In this document: positions 1 through 8,100 of the stretch, one piece after another | Layout: each line of letters begins with the position of its first letter | Position numbering within the stretch: position 1 is the first letter of the stretch | Assembly: GCA_016844935.1 (NCBI GenBank) | Contig: JAERTK010000116.1 | Coordinates: 1 to 41,278, forward strand | Length of the DNA: 41,278 nucleotides | Source of the DNA: Desulfobacteraceae bacterium | Lineage (GTDB): Bacteria > Desulfobacterota > DSM-4660 > Desulfatiglandales > Desulfatiglandaceae | Direction: 5' to 3' | Position numbers and translations under genes: made by a program | Notes under the pieces: model-generated | Databases searched by the model: none | The model's input: the letters and a program-made list of their open reading frames with translations, nothing else | What the model was told of the DNA's origin: nothing

Positions 1-194
1 GGCAGAGGCCGCCGAGAGCAACAGCAAAATATTGCCGGCGATTAAAAAAATGATAAGGGATGTTGAATTCACGGCAAAGATATCGACCTTGTTTCGTTCA
101 GCAGAAGCAAGATAAATGCCAACTGTCATTTGCGGTCATAGACCAGGAGCGTAATAATGCCCATGAGTTTCCATCGGATGCTCCATTTGACCAT
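1..194 (-). pseudogene. Broken 5' end of a membrane (sensor-type) protein, runs off left edge
   Basis: On the minus strand an open frame starts at ATG 129 and runs off the window (43 residues seen). It begins MTVGIYLASAERNK and contains a strongly hydrophobic segment (SLIIFLIAGNILLLL). A second short frame, 194 to 126, encodes MVKWSIRWKLMGIITLLV and stops four bases after the next ATG begins (ATGA overlap). The first piece resembles the N-terminus of sensor kinases or chemoreceptors (basic, then a first membrane helix). Read together the two pieces look like one N-terminus broken by a small insertion or frameshift around 126-136, where a near-duplicate ATGACCGCA/ATGACAGT lies. Alternatively they are two coupled small frames. 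The family is inferred from a short stretch and is uncertain. Confidence 0.38.
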
Positions 195-239
195 TTCATG
201 ATCTCTGGTATCTTTTTCCACCACCTTGTCATGCCCCTC

Positions 240-447
240 GCTTATAAGATCTTATATCTAAGACGAACTTTACCCGCAACCTAAAAACGAATAGAATTCA
301 GGATGCAGGCGTTAGCACCGCCTCTGGCCAGCGCCCATCAGACCCAAAAAAAGCGACATCATTTAACCTCCAAATTATGATGATGCTTCTCAAGAATTGG
401 ATTATGCGATTTATTGGTTTCAGTTGACGGCATGTAGCTTATAAGAT
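240..447. repeat. Repeated GCTTATAAGAT motif, first copy inside a perfect palindrome
   Basis: The 11-mer GCTTATAAGAT occurs at 240-250 and again at 437-447. The first copy is part of the perfect 14-bp palindrome TATAAGATCTTATA (243-256). The second overlaps the -10 region of the promoter at 424-452. The arrangement fits an operator recognised by an autoregulating antitoxin, but that is inference. The rest of 195-459 holds no other gene that I can support. Confidence 0.4.
312..362 (-). other. 16-codon mini-ORF with strong ribosome-binding site
   Basis: A GGAGG followed after six bases by tandem ATGs (362 and 359) opens a frame of only 16 codons (MMSLFLGLMGAGQRRC) that stops at TAA 314-312. 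The Shine-Dalgarno sequence is among the best at this end of the window. It may be the start of a decayed gene, or a leader upstream of the broken gene on the same strand. No function can be assigned. Confidence 0.2.
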
Positions 448-452
448 ACAAT
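424..452 (+). promoter_or_regulatory. Sigma-70-type promoter of the toxin-antitoxin pair, predicted leaderless
   Basis: TTGACG at 424-429 and TACAAT at 447-452 are separated by exactly 17 bp. Transcription would begin about 458-460, and the toxin ATG is at 460, so the transcript is expected to have little or no 5' leader. No Shine-Dalgarno sequence precedes the ATG. The repeated TTATAAGAT motif overlaps the -10 element. Confidence 0.6.
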
Positions 453-459
453 CCTTCAC

Positions 460-777
460 ATGATTGAAATCAGAAAATATCAAGATCCCCGCGGCCGTGC
501 GCCTTACGACCACTGGTTCAACAAGCTTCGCGACAAGAGAGCAAAAAGCCGCATCCAAATTCGTGTTGACCGGTTGGCCATTGGTCTTGAAGGAGATTCC
601 AAATCAGTTGGCGGCGGCGTTCGCGAATTGCGAATCCCGCAAGGAAAGGGATATAGAGTTTATTATGCCCGCGATGGTGAGACATTGGTGCTGCTTTTAT
701 GTGGCGGCGATAAGTCCACCCAATCCCAGGACATTGGAAAGGCAAAACAGTACTGGAGAGATTATCATGGCAAATAA
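460..777 (+). CDS. RelE/HigB-family toxin (Gp49-like killer protein)
   Basis: A 105-residue protein with the typical layout of the RelE/ParE-superfamily 'addiction module killer protein' group: an N-terminal helical part with W..KLRD..AK.RI, a central strand segment GGGVRELRI, then GKGYRVYYA and the family hallmark LLCGGDKSTQ near the C-terminus. Members of this fold are usually ribosome-dependent mRNA interferases, although the exact activity of this subgroup is not shown by the sequence. The start at 460 is chosen because it gives the family-typical N-terminus and sits exactly at the predicted transcription start. Its 3' end overlaps the antitoxin start by 11 bp, so the two are translationally coupled with the toxin gene first. 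Confidence 0.88.
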   Translation: MIEIRKYQDPRGRAPYDHWFNKLRDKRAKSRIQIRVDRLAIGLEGDSKSVGGGVRELRIPQGKGYRVYYARDGETLVLLLCGGDKSTQSQDIGKAKQYWRDYHGK

Positions 778-1075
778 AGAACGATCGGCAAAATACAGTC
801 CCGCCGATTATCTGAAAACAAAAGAAGATATGGTGGAATATATAAATGCTGCCATGGAAGATGGAAATGAACGGGTGCTGCTGATGGCGTTGCGCAATGT
901 GGTGGATGCGCTCGGTGGAATGACCCGGTTGGCAAAGGAGACGGGACTCAAACGCGAGAGTCTCTATCGGACTCTTTCAGAGAACGGCAACCCCCGTCTT
1001 TCCAGCCTTGTTGCCATGCTTCATTATATGGATTTGGAGTTGGCCGTGAGACCGCGCCATTCTTCTCAACTTTGA
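767..1075 (+). CDS. HigA-like helix-turn-helix antitoxin
   Basis: A 102-residue protein from ATG 767, overlapping the toxin stop by 11 bp. It matches the 'putative addiction module antidote protein' group: an N-terminal segment (YSPADYLKT) proposed to cover the toxin, then a helix-turn-helix in LGGMTRLAKETGLKRESLYR followed by LSENGNPRLSSLVAMLHYM. This family binds both the cognate toxin and the operon promoter, so it probably represses the TTGACG/TACAAT promoter at 424-452. A longer open frame extends upstream to 464 but is only read-through of the toxin region in another frame. There is no terminator between its end and the converging TonB receptor gene, 42 bp away. Confidence 0.86.
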   Translation: MANKERSAKYSPADYLKTKEDMVEYINAAMEDGNERVLLMALRNVVDALGGMTRLAKETGLKRESLYRTLSENGNPRLSSLVAMLHYMDLELAVRPRHSSQL

Positions 1076-1117
1076 TATGGGTCTGTGGGATGTGACGGAA
1101 TAGATGTCGGCAACCGA

Positions 1118-3259
1118 TCAGAACGTATACCGCAATTCAAGCATGAAATTGATCCCCGGCATGGGCGTGTCACCGGGAAGCTCACCCGGGCCGGTGGGCG
1201 TAGTATAATTTTTGTTGAAGAGATTATAGACCGCTGCCCGCGCCTCAAGACCCTTCAGTTCCTTGAGAAAATTTTTGGCGATGAGCGTGGCGTTCACAAT
1301 GGCATAGTCTCCGGGATCATCCCGTGTGTCATTCGGGTTCCGAACCCAACCACCCCTGTAAAGGAGGTAGGCATTGAGGTTGAGATATTTGTTTAAGCGG
1401 ACATTCCCCGTAAAGGTCCCCAATCGGTCAGGTTTCATCCAACCTAAGGTTTTTGAATCAGAAGGATAATCGGTTTTCATCTGCGTGTAGTTCATGCTGA
1501 GATAAGTCCCCCTTCCAAAGTCATATTTCATCTGCAGCTCAACACCGTGACGTGAATATTCTTTACCGTTAATATACTTGTATGTGGGAGGATTTCCTGA
1601 AACATCGACATTAATACTATCTTTAAATTGGTTGCGAAAAACGGTCACCTGGCCGCTGAAAGGAAGGAGGTTGGCCCCGAAACTCAACTCAAAGGTGTCT
1701 TGCGTCTCATTCTTGAGGTCCGGGTTCCCAAAGGCAGGATTATAAAGATCAAGGAAATAGGGAGCACGAAAGGCCCTGCCATAGAGGAATTTCGTATAGT
1801 AGTCCTGATAAAAATCCCAATTAATACCCGCTCGCGGGCTGAACTGGCCCCCGGATTTAGTATAATAGTCGTAACGCCCCCCGACGGTGAGACGGAGGTT
1901 GTCCAGGATATCCCAGATATCTTCCACATAGGCGGCGTAGACGTTTCTTTCTTCGTCGAGGGGAGCGCTCTTCCCAGCCGGCAAGTCCTGGACCGAGGGA
2001 AGCGGCATGTAAACAAACGGAAAGGAAACCGGGTATACATTCCCTTTCGCTTTGTTGTCATAGGATCTCTGTCGCTCGAAGGTGATACCGCCCACAATGG
2101 TGTTGGAGTCCACAATCTCGTATACAACCTGCGCTTCGGCGCCCATACGGCTGTTCTTATTTTTTGTTTCAGAAATTCTGTTTACCGAGTTAATTATCGG
2201 CCCCCTCGGGGTCATCATCAAAGACCCCTCGGGAAACGCTTGATTGGCCATATCTTTAGAACTCTGGTTTCGATAGGCCTTCACCATGAGGTCCATCCCT
2301 TCGGTAGGCGTTACGTCATAGGTGAGATTGAGATAGTATTCTTTGTTATGCCAGTTGGAGTAATTATCCAACGTCGGCGAAGTAAAACCGAAAGGAAGAT
2401 CTCTTTTCCTGTCAATATATTTCCCGTCAAATTTGAATCCTGCGTATTTAACCGTGAGCTGAGCGTCCCAGTCATACTCATCCCCTTTCATGCTCCCCGG
2501 CGCCAGAGATGCGTGGGTACCGAAACGCTCATCCAGCACGCTTTGCCGGTCCTGGTCCACGTAGCCGCGAAACCCATCCGTGGTGCGGTAGTTTGCATAA
2601 GCCGCCACCTCAAGTCCGTTAATATTTTTTCCGAAAAGGGCGCTGCCTTCAAAAGTATCGAAGCTGCCCCCACGTGCGGTGAGCTGCAGCCCATCAACAT
2701 CATCCCCCCCTTTTGTGATAATATTGATGACCCCGGCCATTGCCCCTGAGCCATAGAGGGCGGATGCTGGGCCGCTCACAAACTCGATCCTTTTGACATT
2801 GTCCAGATCCAGGTTGGCATAGGTTTCTATTGCGCTTCCATAATAAGCATCATTCACCTGATGACTGTTCACCATGAAAAGAATCATGGAACTCATGGAG
2901 CCTGCAGCGTTTCTGGCATAGACCATCTCACCCCGCCACATCTGCCAGACGTACCAGCCCGGAACTGTTTCGATCACCTCTTTGAGATACCTGGCACCCA
3001 TCTGGCGAATCTGCCTGTCCGTAACCACGTAGACGGTGCCAGGCGCCTTCTCGATTCTCTGGGGGATTTTGGAAGGGGTGATGACGTACATCTCTTCCTT
3101 GAGGTATTTAAGCTCATCATCCAATTCATCTTCTTTGGCGAGGGGATTCTCCACGGGTTCCTCAGGAGAAGCAACCCATGGATGCAACAAAAAAAAGACC
3201 GGTATCAACAGTATCATGGCGTAGCGAAACATCTTTGATCCTGTCAGGAAATTTTTCAT
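1118..3259 (-). CDS. TonB-dependent outer-membrane receptor
   Basis: A 713-residue receptor. From ATG 3259 it has a signal peptide (MKNFLTGSKMFRYAMILLIP, then a hydrophobic run to about residue 30). A short segment with EEMYVITPSK follows, in the place of a TonB box. The plug domain is marked by APGTVYVVTDRQIRQMGARY and RIEFVSGPASALYGSGAMAG, ending INIITKGG. A 22-strand-type beta barrel follows and ends in a terminal Phe (LELRYTF), the BAM recognition signal. ATG 3259 is preferred over ATG 3280 because GGAGGG lies nine bases upstream of it. The gene is the last of a three-gene operon with two solute-binding-protein genes. The ligand is unknown; no heme or cobalamin motif is recognisable. No TonB/ExbBD gene is in the window. 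Confidence 0.92.
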   Translation of the reverse strand: MKNFLTGSKMFRYAMILLIPVFFLLHPWVASPEEPVENPLAKEDELDDELKYLKEEMYVITPSKIPQRIEKAPGTVYVVTDRQIRQMGARYLKEVIETVPGWYVWQMWRGEMVYARNAAGSMSSMILFMVNSHQVNDAYYGSAIETYANLDLDNVKRIEFVSGPASALYGSGAMAGVINIITKGGDDVDGLQLTARGGSFDTFEGSALFGKNINGLEVAAYANYRTTDGFRGYVDQDRQSVLDERFGTHASLAPGSMKGDEYDWDAQLTVKYAGFKFDGKYIDRKRDLPFGFTSPTLDNYSNWHNKEYYLNLTYDVTPTEGMDLMVKAYRNQSSKDMANQAFPEGSLMMTPRGPIINSVNRISETKNKNSRMGAEAQVVYEIVDSNTIVGGITFERQRSYDNKAKGNVYPVSFPFVYMPLPSVQDLPAGKSAPLDEERNVYAAYVEDIWDILDNLRLTVGGRYDYYTKSGGQFSPRAGINWDFYQDYYTKFLYGRAFRAPYFLDLYNPAFGNPDLKNETQDTFELSFGANLLPFSGQVTVFRNQFKDSINVDVSGNPPTYKYINGKEYSRHGVELQMKYDFGRGTYLSMNYTQMKTDYPSDSKTLGWMKPDRLGTFTGNVRLNKYLNLNAYLLYRGGWVRNPNDTRDDPGDYAIVNATLIAKNFLKELKGLEARAAVYNLFNKNYTTPTGPGELPGDTPMPGINFMLELRYTF

Positions 3260-3294
3260 TATTGGGTACCCTCCATCCAAGGATTTACAGAAAT

Positions 3295-4209
3295 CTATTC
3301 AACAATCCGGTTGACCGTGCTCAAAGCCATCTCCCGGTATTTCAAACCGTACTCGTTGGCCTTTTTAAGGTTAAAGAAAATATGAGAACCCGCCGGCAAC
3401 TGAACTTTTTTCTTAACCACATCCTTGGCTAACACCTCCCGAGATATGGCTGCTGCTTGCCGGCCCGTGGTCGGGTTGTCAACGGAAACAATCACCATGG
3501 CCCCATATTCGGCAAATGCATTGTGGTAGGATAAAACCGGTATTTTGCTAAGGTCGCATTGTTTAAATACCTTCATCAGGGATTTTTTATCCGACATGAC
3601 CACGGGATCGCTTATGAGCCACAGTGCATCGATTTCCTTCAATAACCCGCTCAATTCCGGAAAGATATCCCTCCTTTTGGAAAGAGGCCTGCCGGTGATC
3701 TCAACACCCATCTCTTTCCCCGCCAACTGGGCTTCCCTGAACCAGTGCTTGTTGTATTTTGGGCTGTACAAAATACCGATTCTATTCAGCCCGGGGAAAA
3801 TATAGCGATAGAGCGTGATCTGCATTTCCGGGTTCAGTTCGCTGGAAACACCATAAGTCTTTTTGGCCAGGGGCAGGCGGTGCCAGTTGAGGATGGAGGA
3901 AAAGACAATGTTCCTTTCACTGATAAATTTGTTGGCAAGGAGATAGGCCTTGGTTCCGATGCAATAAACCAAGTCGGGATACTCGTCGTAGAGAAAGTCC
4001 TCAATCTCCCCGAGTTTCAGTTTCTTGTTCCCCAGGTCGACTTTAACAACAGGTGTTGGAATGGACTTGGTGAATTCTTCCTGAACGATTTTGTATTTAT
4101 CAACCGCTGCATTGGAATTGATCACCATGATCTTGGGGCCTTCATCAGCGGATAATAAGCTGAGAAGGAAAACAAGTCCTATGAAGATAATGAGTTTTAA
4201 AACCTTCAT
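3295..4209 (-). CDS. ABC_sub_bind-family periplasmic solute-binding protein
   Basis: A 304-residue protein with a cleavable-looking signal (MKVLKLIIFIGLVFLLSLLS, then ADEG). The remaining two-lobed sequence resembles the ABC_sub_bind family (PF04392): YPDLVYCIGTKAYLLANKF, then NRIGILYSPKYNKHW, DALWLISDPVVMSD, and AEYGAMVIVSVDNPTTGRQA with VQLPAGSHIFFNLKKA near the end. Its start overlaps the upstream PhnD-like gene by 4 bp (ATGA). The TonB receptor follows 35 bp downstream. No permease or ATPase gene accompanies it, so it may deliver ligand to a distant transporter or act as a periplasmic sensor. The ligand cannot be inferred. Confidence 0.8.
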   Translation of the reverse strand: MKVLKLIIFIGLVFLLSLLSADEGPKIMVINSNAAVDKYKIVQEEFTKSIPTPVVKVDLGNKKLKLGEIEDFLYDEYPDLVYCIGTKAYLLANKFISERNIVFSSILNWHRLPLAKKTYGVSSELNPEMQITLYRYIFPGLNRIGILYSPKYNKHWFREAQLAGKEMGVEITGRPLSKRRDIFPELSGLLKEIDALWLISDPVVMSDKKSLMKVFKQCDLSKIPVLSYHNAFAEYGAMVIVSVDNPTTGRQAAAISREVLAKDVVKKKVQLPAGSHIFFNLKKANEYGLKYREMALSTVNRIVE

Positions 4210-5045
4210 AAGCTCTCCAATTTCGACCGATCCGATGAATCAAGCTCCTGCCAGCCGTCCAGACCCAGCATCCTAATTCTCCTCTTACCATCAGAATCCG
4301 TAGGCATATTCCTGATCATGTCTATCATCTTCGTGCTGTTTTCCTTAAAACCTTGCGGCAACGCCAGTATGAGCCGTAACGTCTCCTCTCCCTCGGCCAG
4401 GACCTTCATCTTGCTGCAAAGCCTGGGATTCACCCCCTTCAGCTCATCGAAGGTGTTCTCGGATGCAAAGGCCAATTTGGCCATGCCGAACCCCACGGAC
4501 ATGAGCGCATCAATATCTTTCGGCACAGTCAGTACTTGGATAGGGTGTTTTGCATATTTTCCCTGCAGCATCATTTTGAGGGCGCTGGTGGTATGCTGAA
4601 GGCTGCTGGCGGATGCAATGAGTCCGGGTTTGGCGGCTTCGATATCATCAGGCTTTTCACCGGTTACCAATATCTTCCGCTGGTACTTCTTTCCGTTCCT
4701 CACCCCAGTGAGAGCCGGTGTAAGCATGTATTTCTTATGGATGTGGCGGTAATGCCAACTTGAAAGAAGTAGCAGACAGTTCTCCTTGCCCTTAACCTGT
4801 TTTTCAAAGACATCCCTAGCGCTGAAAGGTTGGAATTCATAGGGGCCGATTTTGGAGAAGTACCGGTCGAACTCCATTTTAAGAGATTTGAAATTGTTGA
4901 TGTTGGCTTCAGAACTGTAAAAATAGATTTTGATTTTTCCTTCTCCTGAAGAAATTACACAAAAAATTGCCAAACCCAGGAGAAGGATTGCACTCATGCA
5001 GGAGAGAGGCCGGAAATGGCCTTTTGTTGACTGTAAGCTAATCAT
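4206..5045 (-). CDS. PhnD-like (phosphate/phosphonate-type) periplasmic binding protein
   Basis: A 279-residue protein. An N-terminal basic stretch is followed by a hydrophobic signal segment (MSAILLLGLAIFCVI). The body resembles the PhnD-like periplasmic binding family (PF12974): a strand IKIYFYSSEA at the mature N-terminus, TPALTGVRNGKKYQRKILVTGEKP in mid-sequence, LIASASSLQHTTSALKMML, DIDALMSVGFGMAKLAFAS, and NPRLCSKMKVLAEGEE toward the end. It is the first gene of the operon; the ABC_sub_bind gene overlaps its end by 4 bp. Two different solute-binding folds with a TonB receptor but no ABC core is a recurring but uncharacterised arrangement. The fold call is moderately sure; the ligand is unknown. 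Confidence 0.66.
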   Translation of the reverse strand: MISLQSTKGHFRPLSCMSAILLLGLAIFCVISSGEGKIKIYFYSSEANINNFKSLKMEFDRYFSKIGPYEFQPFSARDVFEKQVKGKENCLLLLSSWHYRHIHKKYMLTPALTGVRNGKKYQRKILVTGEKPDDIEAAKPGLIASASSLQHTTSALKMMLQGKYAKHPIQVLTVPKDIDALMSVGFGMAKLAFASENTFDELKGVNPRLCSKMKVLAEGEETLRLILALPQGFKENSTKMIDMIRNMPTDSDGKRRIRMLGLDGWQELDSSDRSKLESL

Positions 5046-5094
5046 AATATTCTCTTGACTGAAACTGCTGACATGATACAGTTGAACATTGCCC

Positions 5095-5116
5095 GTTTAC
5101 GGTACATACGGTAAAC
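5095..5116. promoter_or_regulatory. Inverted repeat in the divergent promoter region
   Basis: GTTTAC (5095-5100) and GTAAAC (5111-5116) form an inverted repeat around GGTACATACG, and the hexamer ACGGTA occurs twice within it. It lies between the divergent starts at 5045 (-) and 5174 (+) and could be an operator controlling one or both genes. No clear -35/-10 pair is assigned. Confidence 0.35.
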
Positions 5117-5173
5117 ATTTCTTTCGGGTTTCAATGTAGAAGGTTCCCATAGGTCTTGAGAGCAGGCAACACC

Positions 5174-8100
5174 ATGACCCTCGAACCACATTCTCCCATT
5201 CAAATCGACCTGGTTCAGTTTAAGTTCCATTTGAATCTCCCCGGTCATGACCCCCTTAGCCTTCATTTCGATACCCCTTCCCGCCGGTTTTACCTTTCGG
5301 TGATTGCCCTGGTGGGGGAAGAGATGAAAAAAAATAGCGGCAGTGCCTCCGTGCCGCTTGAACCCCATTCCGAAATCCTGGCCCTTTTAAACGAAACCGT
5401 GGGAGGGGGAAAGGGTTCGTCGGAAAAGAAAAAACTCATCTCTCGCATCTATAATAAATGGAAAAGCGCCCTGCCGGATTTGGAAAATGCCCCTCTTTTC
5501 AATGTCGTGGGTCATAAGAAGGGGTATGACGACGGGGTGGCGCGGGTCTACCATTTTGACAGACAAACCAAGGATCTGTGGGCCAATCTCTTTGAATACC
5601 GGGGAAGCCGCCAAAAGGTGAGACTTCGGGTCGCCGTGGAAAAACTCGGCCTCGAAGTCAATGATCTGGAAATTGTTTTTGATGGAGGCGACGGTGTTCA
5701 GGATGGCGGACCCTGGGAAAGATTCCTGGCATCCCTTTCGGATGTTTACGGGCCGAAAGAAGCCTCTTTGAGCCATTCCACATCGTCTCGCGGAGCGGAT
5801 GGCGGGTCCGTGGTGGAAGTGCTCAAAGATTTTCTGACCCAAAAAGGGGGAATTGAAAAGATCTCCCTGGAAGACCGTCTTGCGCTGATCGCAGGTCTAG
5901 CCGGTGCGCCGAATGCCGGCCGACAATGGGCGAACGCAGAAGACGGGAGACGGTCAACGGACCCGGAAATACCTGAAGCTGTGAGTGTATCTTCGGATTA
6001 CGAAATGCGCATCTCAACCATGACGGTGAAAGGCATTTCAGGTGATGGAAACGCTTCCGACATCTATGCGGCCCCTGAAGTGAAAGACGGCGCGCCGCCG
6101 TCCTCCCGGTCGGATGTCTACGCCCTGGGGGTTTTGTTATACCAGATGGCGGTGGGGGATCTTTCAAGGCCCCTTGACCCGGATTGGAAGCTGGCCGTAT
6201 CGGATGTGGTGCTGCGGGAGGACATCGCCGCCTGCGTTGAGAAGCTGCCTGAAAAGCGACCGAGCGATCCCATGGCGGTGATTGCCGGGCTTAAAACCCT
6301 GGGTGAACGCCGCAGGATTTTACTCCCGCAGCAGGGCTTTAAAACGCGGAATGCCACTTCTTTTGGAAGAAGGAAAAGGAGGTGGATCGGTTGGGGTATT
6401 GCCATGGCGGCCATTCTGGCCCTGCTGGCATTTCCGGCATGGTATTATCAGAAAGTGAGCCGGGCCGAAGCTGCCAAGAAAGAGGCGTACGAAACGAATC
6501 TTCCGAAGATACAGGAGTTGCTGGAGCAGGAAAAATACGTGGCAGCCTATGCGCTTGCCCGCGGGACCGAAAAGCTCGTTCCCGATGATCCGACCCTTCA
6601 GCAATACATTCAGGACGCCACCAACACGTTCGACATCGAAACCATGCCGGCCGGCGCCACGGTTTCCTATCGACCCTACGCTGATGTGAATGGTCCGTGG
6701 GTGGATTTGGGGGTAACACCCATCAAAAAGGCCGTGCTTCCGGTGAGCATGACCCGCTTTCGCATTAAAAAGAAAGGATATGCGGAAAGGGAACTGCTAC
6801 GGCCGGTGCTACCAAGGAATGCCCTTGGATATGTGACATTTAGGGAAATCATCGATCCCTTTCAGTTTAATCTGTACGAAAAGGGACGGGTTCCGGATGG
6901 AATGGTCCCGGTGGATGGCGGCCGGTTCAAGGTGCCCATAAAAGGTGTACGGAATAAGCCGGTCTCCGTGGACGGTCCCTTCTTTGTTGATCGCTTCGAA
7001 GTGACCAACCGGGCCTATAAGGAGTTTGTGGACGCGGGAGGATATGGCAACCCCCGGTATTGGACGGAGGAATTTAAAAAGGACGGCCGAGTGATCCCTT
7101 TTACTGAAGCCGTGAAAGCGTTCGTGGACCGAACGGGCCGACCGGGACCCGCCACTTGGGAATCGGGCAGTTACTCGGAAGGAAGGGATGATTACCCGGT
7201 CTCCGGTATCAGTTGGTATGAAGCCGCGGCTTATGCCCGTTTTCAGGGCAAAACCCTTCCCACCATTTACCATTGGGCCCGGGCTCTTTTCCCCAAAAAC
7301 GAGTTTTTTACCCCTCTGACGCCGTCCCTTATTCCCCAAAGCAATATCGAACAAACGGCTGTTGCCCCGGTGGGAAGCTACCCGGGCATGGGAAGCAGCG
7401 GTGCAAAGGACATGGCCGGTAATGTGCGTGAGTGGTGCTGGAACGCCAACGGCGAAAACCGTTATTGCCTGGGAGGCTGGTGGCAGGACCCAGCCTATGT
7501 GGTTACCGAGAGTCGTGTGGTGTCTGCCTGGGACCGCTCTCAGGGAAACGGCGTTCGATGCGTCCTCTACCCTGGGGATGCACCCCCTTCAGCCGCTCAT
7601 TTAAAACCGGCGGATCTGCGATTTCATGACCCCTATACCATTCCCCCCCGTTCCAAGGAATCCCTGGAAACCCTGAAAACCATGTTTGCCTATGAAAAGG
7701 GACCGCTGCATCCTATTGTGGAATCCCGAAAAAAAGGGGGCAAAGGGTGGATCAGGGAAACGGTAACCATCGATGCGGCATATGACAAGGAACGATTGAT
7801 CATCCATCTGGATCTGCCTGACCGTTGTAAGCCCCCCTACAAGGCGGTGATCTATTGGCCCGGGGCCAGTGCGCTGTATCACCCCGAGTTTTCGCGAAAT
7901 TTTCTCTGGGAACCCTGGGATCTGATCCCGGAAAACGGCCGGGCATTGATCAGTCCTATCTATAAAAATTGCTTTGAACGTGGTGGGGGAAAGCCCATCA
8001 AAGGAAAGAAGACCTGGCGCCAACGCCGGTTTGATCGCTTGAACGATCTTCGGCGAACCATCGATTATCTGGAAACCCGAAAAGACATCGACACCCGGGG

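Noticed and set aside
464..766. Upstream extension of the antitoxin frame (203-residue reading)
   Set aside because: It overlaps the toxin gene in another frame and has no family similarity before 767; the ATG at 767 gives the normal antitoxin length.
1628..2749. 373-residue frame opposite the TonB receptor
   Set aside because: It is antisense to a clear receptor gene, shows no domain, and its composition follows the complement of barrel strands.
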